Below are positions 16,971 through 25,536 of a stretch of DNA of 64,000 nt, one piece after another (positions within the stretch are counted from its first letter, which is position 1; the number at the start of each line of letters is the position of its first letter). The stretch is taken from the NCBI RefSeq assembly GCF_945915435.1, contig NZ_CAMEFG010000006.1, positions 1-64,000 of the forward strand, given 5' to 3'. The stretch comes from an uncultured Paracoccus sp. (GTDB lineage Bacteria > Pseudomonadota > Alphaproteobacteria > Rhodobacterales > Rhodobacteraceae). Position numbers and translations under genes: made by a program. The notes beneath the pieces were generated by a model. That model ran no database searches, had not been told where the DNA came from, and saw only the letters and a list, made by a program, of their open reading frames with translations.

Positions 16971-17501
16971 ATGACACCGATGCGCCGCCTTGCCCCGTTG
17001 CTGCGCCGCCTGCCCGTGCCGCCACTGGCCCCGCAGGCGGCGGGCTTTGCGCTGACGCGCCTGCTGCGCCGGATCGCGGCGCGCAAGCCCTCGATCCTGT
17101 CGCGGCTTGGCCCGCATGAGGACAGCCGCTTCCTGATCGAGTTGCATGACGCGCCGCTGGTCCTGCTGATGGAACCGGGCGCGCGCCGCATCACCGCGCA
17201 CAGGCGCCGCGCCGTCCCGCCCCATGATGCCGCGATCCGGGGGCGGCTGCCCGCCTTCCTCGCCATGCTGCACGGGGCCGAGGACGGGGATGCGCTGTTC
17301 TTCTCGGGCGAGCTGGAGATTTCGGGCGATACCGCCGCCGTGCTGGCGCTGCGCAACGCGCTGGACGATGCCGAACTGGATCTGACCGAGGAACTGGCCG
17401 CCATCCCCGGCCAGCCTTTCGACCGCTGGCTGCGCCATGTTTCGGGCTTCGCGGCGCGGCAAAGCGGGCTGGTGCTGAGCAGACAAGAGGTGATGCGATG
17501 A
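16971..17501 (+). CDS. ubiT: UbiT, SCP2-domain lipid-binding protein of anaerobic ubiquinone synthesis
   Basis: The 176 residues form a small SCP2 sterol-carrier-type domain. A basic N-terminal stretch (RRLAPLLRRLPVPPL) is followed by LSRLGPHEDSRFLIELHDAP and FFSGELEISGDTAAVLALRNALDDAELD. UbiT is thought to bind ubiquinone intermediates, and is required with UbiU and UbiV for oxygen-independent hydroxylation of the ring. It overlaps ubiU by 4 bp and lies 35 bp downstream of an FNR-like box. Confidence 0.88.
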   Translation: MTPMRRLAPLLRRLPVPPLAPQAAGFALTRLLRRIAARKPSILSRLGPHEDSRFLIELHDAPLVLLMEPGARRITAHRRRAVPPHDAAIRGRLPAFLAMLHGAEDGDALFFSGELEISGDTAAVLALRNALDDAELDLTEELAAIPGQPFDRWLRHVSGFAARQSGLVLSRQEVMR

Positions 17502-18496
17502 TGGAACTGGTCTGCCCCGCGGGCACGCCCGCCGCCCTGCGCGCGGCGGTGGATGCGGGGGCGCATACGATCTATTGCGGTTTTGCGGATGAAACCAACG
17601 CCCGCAACTTTCCGGGGCTGAACTTCTCGCGCCCCGAACTGGCCGAGGGCGTCGCCTATGCCAGGGCGCGCGGGGCCAGGGTGCTGGTCGCGATCAACAC
17701 CTTTCCCCGTGCGGGCGAACAGGCGATCTGGCACCGGGCGGTGGCCGACGCCCATGCGGCGGGCGCCCATGCGGTAATCCTGGCCGATCCGGGCCTGATC
17801 GCCCATGCCGCCGAGGCCCATCCCGGCCTGCGCCTGCATCTGTCGGTGCAGGCCGCCGCCGCCAACCCGGATGCGATCAACCTTTATGCGGAATCCTTCG
17901 GCATCCGCCGCGTGGTCCTGCCGCGCGTGCTGACGGTCGATGAAATCGCCGCCATCAACCGCGAGATCGACGTGGAAACCGAGGTCTTCGTCTTTGGCGG
18001 CCTTTGCGTGATGGCCGAGGGGCGTTGTTCGCTGTCCTCATGGGCCACGGGACTGTCGCCGAACATGAACGGGGTCTGCTCGCCCGCAAGCCATGTCGCC
18101 TATGCCGAGGTGGCGGGGCATAACGAAGCGCGGCTTGGCGGGCTGCTGATCCACCGCACCCCGAAAGGCGCGCCGGTGCCCTATCCGACGCTGTGCAAGG
18201 GCTGCTTCACCGCGCCCGCCACCGATACCAGCCCCGCCCAGACCGGCCATCTCTTCGAGGATCCGGTCAGCCTGGACGCCACCGAACTGATCCCCAAGCT
18301 GCAAAAAGCCGGCGTCACCGCGCTGAAGATCGAGGGACGGCAGCGTTCCCGCGCCTATGTGGCACAGGTGGTGCGCGCCTTTCGCGCCGCCGTCGAGGCG
18401 GCGGATGCGGGCGCCCCCATGCCCGCCGGGCTGCTGGCCAAGCTGACCGAGGGCCAGTCCGCCACCACCGGCGCCTATGCGAAAACCTGGAGGTAG
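17498..18496 (+). CDS. ubiU: UbiU, U32-family iron-sulfur protein for oxygen-independent ubiquinone hydroxylation
   Basis: The 332-residue U32 'peptidase' family protein begins ELVCPAGTPAALRAAVDAGAHTIYCGF. The cysteines expected to hold the [4Fe-4S] cluster are in FGGLCVMAEGRC, NGVCSPAS and LCKGCF. UbiU forms a complex with UbiV that hydroxylates ubiquinone precursors using prephenate rather than O2. Both ends are coupled: the start overlaps ubiT, and the stop is 2 bp before ubiV. Confidence 0.92.
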   Translation: MMELVCPAGTPAALRAAVDAGAHTIYCGFADETNARNFPGLNFSRPELAEGVAYARARGARVLVAINTFPRAGEQAIWHRAVADAHAAGAHAVILADPGLIAHAAEAHPGLRLHLSVQAAAANPDAINLYAESFGIRRVVLPRVLTVDEIAAINREIDVETEVFVFGGLCVMAEGRCSLSSWATGLSPNMNGVCSPASHVAYAEVAGHNEARLGGLLIHRTPKGAPVPYPTLCKGCFTAPATDTSPAQTGHLFEDPVSLDATELIPKLQKAGVTALKIEGRQRSRAYVAQVVRAFRAAVEAADAGAPMPAGLLAKLTEGQSATTGAYAKTWR

Positions 18497-18498
18497 AG

Positions 18499-19389
18499 AT
18501 GGACCTGACCATCGGCCCCATCGCCTTCTTCTGGCCCGCCGAACGGGTGCGCGCCTTCTATCGCATGATCGCGGACGCGCCCGCGCGGCGGGTGGTGATC
18601 GGGGAATGGGTCTGCTCGAAGCGGCTGCCCTTCTGGCAGCAGGAGATCCCCGGCGCGGTCGAGCATCTGCTGGCGGCGGGCAAAGAGGTCGCGCTGTCCT
18701 CGCTGGCGCTGATCACGCTGAAGCGCGAGCGCAGGCTGACCGAGGATCTGTTCGCCTTGGGCCTGCCGGTCGAGATCGCCGACCTGAGCGCGCTGCGTCA
18801 CCTGCCCGAGGGCGCGCCCTTCCACGTCGGCCCGATGGTGAACACCTATAACGAGGGCACGCTGGAATGGCTGGCGAAGAAGGGCGCAACCCGGATCTGC
18901 CTGCCGCCGGAACTGCCGCTGGCCTCGGTCGCCGTGCTGGCGCGGGCGGGGCGCGATGCCGGGGTCGCGGTCGAGGTCTGGGGCCACGGCCGCGCGCCGC
19001 TTGCGATCTCGGGGCGCTGCTATCACGCGCGGCTGCATGACCGGGCCAAGGACAGTTGCCAGTTCGTCTGCGAAGAGGACCCCGACGGGCGCGAGGTGCA
19101 GACGCTGGACGGCGACGCCTTCCTGACGGTGAACGGGGTGCAGACGCTGGGGCATGCCCATACCACCGTGGCGGGCCAGATCGCGGAACTGTCTGGCGCG
19201 GGCATCGCTGCGCTGCGCCTGTCGCCGCAGATCGGCGATTTCGCAAGTATCGTCGCGCTTTACGACCGGATTACGCGCAACCCCGTCGACAGCGCCGAGG
19301 CACTGGCGGGCCTGCGCGAATTGATGCCGGGGGCCAGCCTTGCCGACGGCTTCCTTGCCGGTGCGCCGGGGCTCCGCCGCGTGGGCTGA
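18499..19389 (+). CDS. ubiV: UbiV, U32-family iron-sulfur partner of UbiU
   Basis: The 296 residues include VVIGEWVCSKRLPFW, FHVGPMVNTYNEGTLEWL, and the cluster cysteines SGRCYHARLHDRAKDSCQFVC. The last group plus Cys of EWVC gives four candidate ligands, as in E. coli UbiV. It works with UbiU in the anaerobic hydroxylation steps of ubiquinone synthesis. The gene is preceded by a good RBS (TGGAGGTAGAG). A 7-bp hairpin (19504-19522) lies 115 bp after the stop. Confidence 0.92.
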   Translation: MDLTIGPIAFFWPAERVRAFYRMIADAPARRVVIGEWVCSKRLPFWQQEIPGAVEHLLAAGKEVALSSLALITLKRERRLTEDLFALGLPVEIADLSALRHLPEGAPFHVGPMVNTYNEGTLEWLAKKGATRICLPPELPLASVAVLARAGRDAGVAVEVWGHGRAPLAISGRCYHARLHDRAKDSCQFVCEEDPDGREVQTLDGDAFLTVNGVQTLGHAHTTVAGQIAELSGAGIAALRLSPQIGDFASIVALYDRITRNPVDSAEALAGLRELMPGASLADGFLAGAPGLRRVG

Positions 19390-19503
19390 CTCAGCCGCTG
19401 CACGCGGTCACACGGGGCCGTATTCCGCCGAAGAATGATGGCGGAAGGCCCGCCGATCCCGCCGCAAGGCCGATCTTGCACCTTGACCGGAAGCCGGGCG
19501 GAA

Positions 19504-19522
19504 ATGCCCGCTCAACGGGCAT
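19504..19522. terminator. Hairpin downstream of ubiV
   Basis: A perfect 7-bp inverted repeat (ATGCCCG / CGGGCAT) with a 5-nt loop lies in the 278-bp interval between ubiV and otsB. There is no U-tract and it is 115 bp from the ubiV stop, so a terminator role is tentative. The rest of the interval is non-coding by eye and should contain the otsB promoter. Confidence 0.3.
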
Positions 19523-19667
19523 GAGGGGTCCCGATCCTGCCCCTGATGTGGGTTTGTCAGGAACATTTACCTAAATATTGGTGTTGAGGATTGGGCAACG
19601 GCAGTTTTGCGTCCAAACCGGCCGCCCGGCCATCCCGGCAAGGGACCGGCGCCGCTGGAGAGTTTCG

Positions 19668-20477
19668 ATGAACGTGATCTGGAAGGATATGCAAGACCTT
19701 ATTGAGACGTCATCCGCCCCCGGCGATCCCCCCGCCGCGATCGCCCCGCTTTCGGATTGGGCGCTGTTTCTGGACCTTGACGGGACGCTTCTGAACCTTG
19801 CGCCGACGCCCGAGGCGGTGCGGGCGGGGCCTCGGTTGCGAACCAGCCTGAATGCGCTGCGGGCGGCGGCGGGCGGGGCGCTGGCGGTGGTGACCGGGCG
19901 GCGCATCGCGGTGGTCGATGCGCTGTTTCCCGACCATCGCTTTGCCGTCGCGGGCCTGCACGGGGCCGAGATCCGCCCGGCCCCCGGCGCGCCCCTGCTG
20001 GTGCCCGGCACCGCCCCCGACGCCCCCGGCTTCAGCGCGGCGCGGGCATGGGCGCAGCGCGGCGCGCGGCAGGCGCCCGGCCTGCGGTTCGAGGACAAGA
20101 CCGCCGCCTTCGCCCTGCATTACCGCCTTGCCCCCGATCACGGCGAAACCGTCGCGGCCATCATGGCCGAGGCCCTGACGCTGGCCGGTCCCGGCTACAA
20201 GCTGCGCAGCGGCAAGGCGGTGGTCGAGCTTGGCCCCGCAGATGCCGACAAGGGCAGGGCGGTGGCGCGGCTGATGACGCTGCCGCCCTTTGCAGGCCGC
20301 AGGCCCTTCGCCGCGGGCGACGACGTGACCGACGAGGACATGTTCCGCACCGTCAACGACATGGGGGGGCTGACGATGCTGGTCGGCCCGGCCAGCCGCT
20401 TCGCGGCCAGCGCTGCCGCGACGCGGCTGGACAGCCCGCAAGATTTCCGCAACTGGCTGGAAGGACTGACAGGATGA
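19668..20477 (+). CDS. otsB: Trehalose-6-phosphate phosphatase
   Basis: The 269-residue HAD-superfamily phosphatase has the nucleophile motif LDLDGTLL (~36-43), motif II VVTGR and the acidic motif GDDVTDEDMF. The OtsB marker (VAGLHGAEIR) lies between. It removes phosphate from trehalose 6-phosphate made by OtsA, encoded two genes later. The ATG at 19668 follows GCTGGAG and is preferred to the longer upstream frame. A second ATG at 19689 is possible. It overlaps the next gene by 4 bp. Confidence 0.92.
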   Translation: MNVIWKDMQDLIETSSAPGDPPAAIAPLSDWALFLDLDGTLLNLAPTPEAVRAGPRLRTSLNALRAAAGGALAVVTGRRIAVVDALFPDHRFAVAGLHGAEIRPAPGAPLLVPGTAPDAPGFSAARAWAQRGARQAPGLRFEDKTAAFALHYRLAPDHGETVAAIMAEALTLAGPGYKLRSGKAVVELGPADADKGRAVARLMTLPPFAGRRPFAAGDDVTDEDMFRTVNDMGGLTMLVGPASRFAASAAATRLDSPQDFRNWLEGLTG

Positions 20478-22270
20478 GCGAAAGCCTCGATCTCGGAGTC
20501 ATCGGCAATGCCGCCATCGCTGCGCTGATCGACCGCGAGGGGCGGTTGAACTGGATGTGCGCCGGGCGGCTGGACGGCGATCCGGTCTTTTGCGCGCTGC
20601 TGGACGGCGAGGGCGAAAGCCGCGATGACGGCCAGGGCGCATGGAGTTTCCGCCTGTGCAACCAATCCGCCACGCGCCAAGGCTATCTGCGCAATACCCC
20701 GATCCTTGAAACCATCCTGACCGACAGCGACGGCAATCAGGCCCGCGTCACCGATTTCGCCCCGCGTTTCCGCCGCAACGGGCGCATCTTTCGCGGCGCG
20801 ACCATCATCCGCATCGTCGAGCCGGTCCGGGGCACGCCGCGGCTGGTCGTCTCGGCCATGCCGCGCCACGGATACGGCGCGCATCCGCCGGTCGTCTCGC
20901 GCGGCAGCCATCATATCCGCTTCGTCCTTGGCCCGCAGGTGCTGCGGCTGACCACCGACGCGCCGGTGGATTACGTCCTGAACCGCACACCCTTTTTGCT
21001 GGACCGCCCGCAGGCCTTCGTCCTTGGCCCGGATGAGGGGCTGACCGACAGCCCGATGGCCATCGCGAGGTCGTTTCTGGACGAGACCTGGACCTATTGG
21101 CTGGACTGGGTGCGCGGGTTGTCCATCCCCGCCGATTACCAGCAGGTCGTGATCCGAGCCGCGATCACGCTGAAGCTGTGTTCGAACGAGGAAACCGGGG
21201 GCATCGTCGCGGCGCTGACCACCTCGATCCCCGAATACGGGGCCAGCGGGCGGACCTGGGATTACCGCTATTGCTGGCTGCGCGATTCCTATTTCACGGT
21301 GCAGGCGCTCAACAGCCTCAGCGCGACGCGGACGATGGAGAACTACCTGCTCTATGTCTCGAACCTCGCCGCCGCGTCCGAGGACGGCTATATGCAGCCG
21401 CTGTTCGGGCTGGGGCTGGAACGCAGGCTGGATGAACATACCGACATCGCGCTGCCCGGCTATCGCGGCTTTGGGCCGGTGCGCCACGGCAATGCCGCCT
21501 ATACGCAGGTGCAGAACGACGGCTATGGCTCGATCATCCTTGCCGCGATGCAGTGCTTTTTCGACGAGCGCCTGCCGGAACTGGGCGACGAGACGCTGTT
21601 TCGCAAGCTGGAACGTCTTGGCGCGCAGGCCGAGGCGCGATGGGACCAGCCCGACGCCGGGCTGTGGGAGTTCCGCAACCGCGCCGAGGTCCATACCCAT
21701 TCCGCGCTGATGTGCTGGGCCGCCTGCGACCGGCTGGCCCGGATCGCGGCGCGCCTTGGGCTGGGCGATGCCCAGGCCCGCTGGGACAAGGCCGCCGCCG
21801 CCATCCGCGAAGGCATCCACAAGCGTGCCTGGAACCCCGAGCGGCAATCCTTCGTCGCGACCTTCGAGGGCGCGGACCTCGACGCCAGCCTGCTGCTGAT
21901 GGCGCAGACCGGCTTCATCGACGCGCAGGATCCGCGCTTCCTGTCCACCGTCGCCGCCTGCGAGGCGGAACTGCGCTTCGGTAACCACGTCTATCGTTAT
22001 CGCCGCCCCGACGATTTCGGCCCGCCCGAGACCGCCTTCACCGCCTGCACCTTCTGGCTGATCGACGCGCTGGTGCGCACCGGACGCCATGACGAGGCGC
22101 ATCGCATCTTCGACGACATCCTGTCGCACCGCAATCATCTTGGTCTTCTGTCCGAAGGCGTTCACGTCGACAGCGGAGAGCTTTGGGGCAATTTCCCGCA
22201 GACCTATTCGATGGTCGGCCTGATCAATTCCGCCAAGGCGCTCGCCCGGCCGTGGGAGGACGTGCTATGA
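20474..22270 (+). CDS. Glycoside hydrolase family 15 protein (trehalase/glucoamylase type)
   Basis: The 598-residue protein has the GH15 layout: an N-terminal beta domain starting LGVIGNAAIAALIDREGRLNWMC, then an alpha/alpha barrel with RTWDYRYCWLRDSYF. The candidate general acid is the Glu of LWEFR (~399), and the general base the Glu of SGELWGNFPQTYS (~569). GH15 includes glucoamylases, dextranases and bacterial trehalases. No signal peptide is seen, so it acts in the cytoplasm. It sits between otsB and otsA with 4-bp overlaps on both sides, which suggests a trehalose-linked role. Whether it degrades trehalose or another alpha-glucoside is open. Confidence 0.88.
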   Translation: MSESLDLGVIGNAAIAALIDREGRLNWMCAGRLDGDPVFCALLDGEGESRDDGQGAWSFRLCNQSATRQGYLRNTPILETILTDSDGNQARVTDFAPRFRRNGRIFRGATIIRIVEPVRGTPRLVVSAMPRHGYGAHPPVVSRGSHHIRFVLGPQVLRLTTDAPVDYVLNRTPFLLDRPQAFVLGPDEGLTDSPMAIARSFLDETWTYWLDWVRGLSIPADYQQVVIRAAITLKLCSNEETGGIVAALTTSIPEYGASGRTWDYRYCWLRDSYFTVQALNSLSATRTMENYLLYVSNLAAASEDGYMQPLFGLGLERRLDEHTDIALPGYRGFGPVRHGNAAYTQVQNDGYGSIILAAMQCFFDERLPELGDETLFRKLERLGAQAEARWDQPDAGLWEFRNRAEVHTHSALMCWAACDRLARIAARLGLGDAQARWDKAAAAIREGIHKRAWNPERQSFVATFEGADLDASLLLMAQTGFIDAQDPRFLSTVAACEAELRFGNHVYRYRRPDDFGPPETAFTACTFWLIDALVRTGRHDEAHRIFDDILSHRNHLGLLSEGVHVDSGELWGNFPQTYSMVGLINSAKALARPWEDVL

Positions 22271-23661
22271 CCCGCCTTGTCGTCGTCTCGAACCGGGTGC
22301 CCGATCCCGGCCGTCCGCCCACCGGCGGGCTGGCGGTCGCGGTTCAGGCCGCCTTGCGCGACAGGGGCGGTATCTGGATGGGCTGGTCGGGCCGTTCCAG
22401 CGGTGACGATGAACCCCCGCCCATGATCCACCGCAAGGACGGAAACATCACCTATGCCCTGACGGATCTTTCGGACCGGGACCTTGCGGAATATTACAAC
22501 GGCTTTGCCAACAGCGTGCTGTGGCCGCTGTGCCATTACCGCACCGACCTGACCGATTTCGCGCGGCGCGAGGCGCAGGGCTATTTCCGCGTCAACCGCC
22601 TTTTCGCCGACCGCCTGCTGCCCCTGATCCGCGAGGATGACGTGATCTGGGTCCACGATTACCACCTGCTGCCGCTGGCCGACGAATTGCGCCGCCGCGG
22701 GGTCGCGAACCGCATCGGCTTTTTCATGCACATCCCTTGGCCCGCGCCGGATATCTACCTGACCCTGCCGCCGGGCACGCGGCTGTTGCAGGCGATGACC
22801 GCCTTCGACCTGCTGGGTTTCCAGACCGAAAACGACGCCGCCAACTTCAGGCAATGTCTTGAACGCGGCGGTCTTGCGGCCCCCGTGCCGGGCGAAGAGG
22901 GCTTGTTCCAGACCCCCGAGCGCCGCTTTCGCCTTGGCGCCTTTCCCATCGGCATCGACACGGCGGGTTTCGCCCGCACCGCCCGCAATGCCTCGCGCAG
23001 CGCCGCCTTGCGGAACTTCCGCACCCATCTGGGCGCGCAGAAGCTCTTGGTGGGGGTGGACCGGCTGGATTACTCGAAAGGGCTGATCCAGCGGCTGAAC
23101 GGCTACCGCCGCTTTCTGGAAACCGAAACGGAATGGAGCGGGCGCGTCAGCTATCTTCAGATCACCCCCAGGACCCGCAGCGGCGTGGCCGAATACGAAG
23201 CCCTGCAACGCGAGGTGGCCGAGCTTGCAGGCCAGATCGCGGGCGCGTTCGGCAGGCTGGACTGGGTGCCGTTTCGCTATTTCAACCGCGCCTTCAGCCG
23301 CCAGATGCTGGCCAGCATCTATCGCATGGCCAGCGTCGCGCTGGTGACGCCGCTGCGCGACGGGATGAACCTCGTCGCCAAGGAATTCGTCGCGGCCCAG
23401 GACCCCGACGACCCCGGCGTGCTGATCCTGTCGCAATTCGCAGGCGCGGCAAGCGAACTGGCCTCCGGGGCATTGCTGGTCAACCCCTATGACGAAGAGG
23501 CGATCGCGCAGGCCATTTCTCGTGCCGTCGCCATGCAGCCCCATGAACGCCGCCAGCGCCACGATGCCATGATGGCGGTCCTGCGAGGCAACGACGTATT
23601 CACATGGTGTTCGTCCTTCCTCGACCGGCTGGCCGCGCCGCGGGCCGCGGTGACGGCCTGA
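22267..23661 (+). CDS. otsA: Trehalose-6-phosphate synthase
   Basis: This 464-residue GT20 glycosyltransferase has family landmarks LVVVSNRVP (1-10 region), the glycine-rich loop [42 protein letters not shown] and [18 protein letters not shown]. It makes trehalose 6-phosphate from UDP-glucose and glucose 6-phosphate. It closes the otsB-GH15-otsA operon with a 4-bp overlap at the start. Trehalose is a compatible solute, so osmotic or stress control is likely, though no specific promoter was identified. Confidence 0.94.
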   Translation: MTRLVVVSNRVPDPGRPPTGGLAVAVQAALRDRGGIWMGWSGRSSGDDEPPPMIHRKDGNITYALTDLSDRDLAEYYNGFANSVLWPLCHYRTDLTDFARREAQGYFRVNRLFADRLLPLIREDDVIWVHDYHLLPLADELRRRGVANRIGFFMHIPWPAPDIYLTLPPGTRLLQAMTAFDLLGFQTENDAANFRQCLERGGLAAPVPGEEGLFQTPERRFRLGAFPIGIDTAGFARTARNASRSAALRNFRTHLGAQKLLVGVDRLDYSKGLIQRLNGYRRFLETETEWSGRVSYLQITPRTRSGVAEYEALQREVAELAGQIAGAFGRLDWVPFRYFNRAFSRQMLASIYRMASVALVTPLRDGMNLVAKEFVAAQDPDDPGVLILSQFAGAASELASGALLVNPYDEEAIAQAISRAVAMQPHERRQRHDAMMAVLRGNDVFTWCSSFLDRLAAPRAAVTA

Positions 23662-23786
23662 ATGGGGGCGAGCGCCTTGGGCCAGCGTCTCGATTTCCAG
23701 CGCGGTTTCGATGGCGGCCCGCGCCTTGACGATCCGGCACCCGCCCCCGCCACGCAGGAGCGTGGGCAGCCCGGCGCCTCGATCTA

Positions 23787-23824
23787 TTGCCATTTGGCAA
23801 AAAATTGCTATATTGACGCCAAAT
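23787..23824 (+). promoter_or_regulatory. Promoter of the xre-res module with flanking inverted repeat
   Basis: TTGCCA (23787-23792) and TATATT (23809-23814), 16 bp apart, form a near-consensus promoter. A perfect 7-bp inverted repeat, ATTTGGC at 23792-23798 and GCCAAAT at 23818-23824, brackets the -10 element. Its half-sites are two to three helical turns apart, as expected for an operator bound by the antitoxin to repress its own operon. Confidence 0.65.
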
Positions 23825-23837
23825 GCAGGAGATGCAG

Positions 23838-24248
23838 ATGCAGCTACAACCCATTGCCGCGACCCCCACCCGCATCGACAGCCCCGTCACCGACGCAGAG
23901 GCCGGGGCGCTGGCGCGTGCGACCGTCAACCTGTTTCGCGCCTGGGACCTGACCGATGCCGAGGCGCGGACCCTTCTGGGCGGCATGGCGGCCCGGACTT
24001 GGGCGCGCTGGAAGGATGGCGGGATCGGCCGGATCGACCGGGACCTGCGCATGCGCATGGCGCACCTGATGGGCATCCACAAGGGGCTGCGCTATCTGTT
24101 CAAGGACCCCGCCCGCGGCTATGCTTGGGTGCGCAAGCCCAATGCGGCTTTCGACGGCAGCTCGGCGCTGGATATCATGCTGCGCGGCGAATTGTCCGAC
24201 CTGGCGCTGATGCGGGAATGGCTGGACGCCGAGCGCGGCGCATGGTGA
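23838..24248 (+). CDS. Xre/MbcA/ParS-type antitoxin (DUF2384 toxin-binding domain)
   Basis: A ~136-residue antitoxin. The N-terminal half is a degenerate helix-turn-helix (ATVNLFRAWDLTDAEARTLLGGMAARTWARWKDG). The C-terminal half is the MbcA/ParS/Xre toxin-binding domain, ending YAWVRKPNAAFDGSSALDIMLRGELSDLALMREWLDAERGAW. It would neutralise the RES toxin encoded next (7-bp overlap) and repress the operon through the inverted repeat at its promoter. Three in-frame ATGs occur. The third (23838) is chosen because AGGAG lies 6 nt before it; the first, at 23823, overlaps the operator and is less likely. Confidence 0.88.
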   Translation: MQLQPIAATPTRIDSPVTDAEAGALARATVNLFRAWDLTDAEARTLLGGMAARTWARWKDGGIGRIDRDLRMRMAHLMGIHKGLRYLFKDPARGYAWVRKPNAAFDGSSALDIMLRGELSDLALMREWLDAERGAW

Positions 24249-24940
24249 GCGGCCTTGCCGTGAAGCGGCGGGTGACCTGGGACCGGACGTGGCGCATCAT
24301 CCGCTCGATCTGGCCGCCGGTCGATCTGTTCGAGGACATCGCCGACCCGCGCGACTGGGACGCGCTGGCCTCGGTCGAGGCCAAGACCAACCCCCGCATC
24401 CGCAACGAGGTCGGCGATCTGGGCAAGGTGCCCCCCGCGCGCCGGGTCGGGGGGCCGGGCGCCAGCCTGCTCATGGCGCCTTTCGTCCATTGCTCGACTG
24501 CCCGTCCGGGCCGTTTCAGCGATGGCAGCTATGGCATCTACTATGCCGGGGACCGCGAAGAGGTCGCCCTGGCCGAGACCATCCACCACCATGCGAAATT
24601 CATGGCGGCAACGGAGGAGGCGCCCGGCTGGACTTCGGATTTCCGCGCCCTGATCGGTTCCATCGACCGGGATCTGCACGACGTGAATGCGGTGCCGGGC
24701 GTCCTGCACCCGGCGGATTACGCGCCGTCGCAGGCCCTGGGGGCGGCGCTTCGCGCGGCTGGCAGCGACGGCCTGGTCTGGAACAGCGTGCGGATGCCGG
24801 GCGGGCAATGCATCGGCGCGTTCTGGCCCGACGTGGTGGGCATCCCGGTGCAGGGCGCGCATTTCTGCTATCACTGGAACGGCGAGCGGGTCGATTTCGT
24901 CAAGCGCCACGATACCGGCCAGATCCTGCAAGTCACCTGA
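24242..24940 (+). CDS. RES-domain toxin (NAD+-degrading family)
   Basis: The 232-residue RES-domain protein has the candidate active-site arginine in the KRRVTW region, a GRFSDGSYGIYYAGDREEVALAETIHHH core with the family glutamate, and a downstream serine (WNSVRMPGG). RES toxins such as MbcT break down NAD+ and arrest growth unless bound by the Xre antitoxin. The start overlaps the antitoxin by 7 bp; GTG at 24245 is an alternative. A hairpin follows the stop. Confidence 0.9.
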   Translation: MVSGLAVKRRVTWDRTWRIIRSIWPPVDLFEDIADPRDWDALASVEAKTNPRIRNEVGDLGKVPPARRVGGPGASLLMAPFVHCSTARPGRFSDGSYGIYYAGDREEVALAETIHHHAKFMAATEEAPGWTSDFRALIGSIDRDLHDVNAVPGVLHPADYAPSQALGAALRAAGSDGLVWNSVRMPGGQCIGAFWPDVVGIPVQGAHFCYHWNGERVDFVKRHDTGQILQVT

Positions 24941-24946
24941 CCATCC

Positions 24947-24970
24947 GCCCGGATCGGCCCGGTTCCGGGC
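24947..24970. terminator. Hairpin after the RES toxin gene
   Basis: A 7-bp inverted repeat (GCCCGGA / TCCGGGC) with a 10-nt loop begins 6 nt after the toxin stop. No U-tract follows. Confidence 0.4.
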
Positions 24971-25114
24971 ATGTCATCGCCTTTCCCTATCTGCCGACGA
25001 CGGTAATTCTCGCGCCTCATCCCGGGCGGCCACCCGCCATATTGCCAATTCGGATGAGTGGACGTTCATTCGGGGGCCATGATAGATTGGCGGTATTGCT
25101 TCTGGAGGCATGTC

Positions 25115-25429
25115 ATGTGCGAAGTATTTGCCCGTCAGGATCCGCGCCGTTACCAGCCCGTCATTCGCAAGCTGCGGCTGAACGGCCAAAGCACGTCGAT
25201 CCGGCTTGAACAAGCGTTCTGGGATATCCTGGACGAGATCGCGGCGGGCGAAGGCCGGACCACGACCGATTTTCTGTCCACCCTGCAATCCGAAGTCCTT
25301 GAATTGCACGGTGAGCCGGTCAACTTCACCTCGCTGCTGCGTTGCGCCTGCCTTGTTCAACTGGAATCGCGGGGGCAGGGCGCGCAGGACTTTCGCCGGG
25401 CCACGCTGGAAGTCGCCGTCGCGGTCTGA
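25115..25429 (+). CDS. Ribbon-helix-helix domain protein
   Basis: The 104 residues contain RKLRLNGQSTSIRLEQAFWDILDEIAAGEGRTTTDFLSTL (read ~19-58). This is the ribbon-helix-helix_4 domain found in alphaproteobacterial proteins: a strand with STSIRLE followed by two helices. Such proteins are presumed DNA-binding dimers. The start at 25115 has GGAGG 6 nt upstream, which favours it over the longer frame. A 22-bp perfect palindrome lies 33 bp after the stop and is a candidate operator. The next gene encodes a VOC-fold enzyme. Confidence 0.8.
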   Translation: MCEVFARQDPRRYQPVIRKLRLNGQSTSIRLEQAFWDILDEIAAGEGRTTTDFLSTLQSEVLELHGEPVNFTSLLRCACLVQLESRGQGAQDFRRATLEVAVAV

Positions 25430-25447
25430 GCCTTTCGCGAAGCATTT

Positions 25448-25484
25448 CGCCGGAAACCCGGCGGGTAGCATCATGATGCTACCC
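25448..25484. promoter_or_regulatory. 22-bp perfect palindrome with adjoining hairpin
   Basis: Positions 25463-25484 read GGGTAGCATCA followed directly by its reverse complement TGATGCTACCC, with no central gap. A small hairpin (CGCCGG, AAAC loop, CCGGCG, 25448-25463) abuts it on the left. A gapless palindrome is a poor terminator but a good binding site for a dimeric regulator. It lies 53 bp upstream of the VOC enzyme start. Confidence 0.6.
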
Positions 25485-25536
25485 CAGGGCCCGCGAAGCG
25501 TCGATACTGGTCGAAATGACTGGAAGGGACGCATTC

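Noticed and set aside
19554..19581. TTGTCA and TAAATA upstream of otsB as a sigma-70 promoter
   Set aside because: The spacing is only 12 bp, and other pairings give poor -10 elements.
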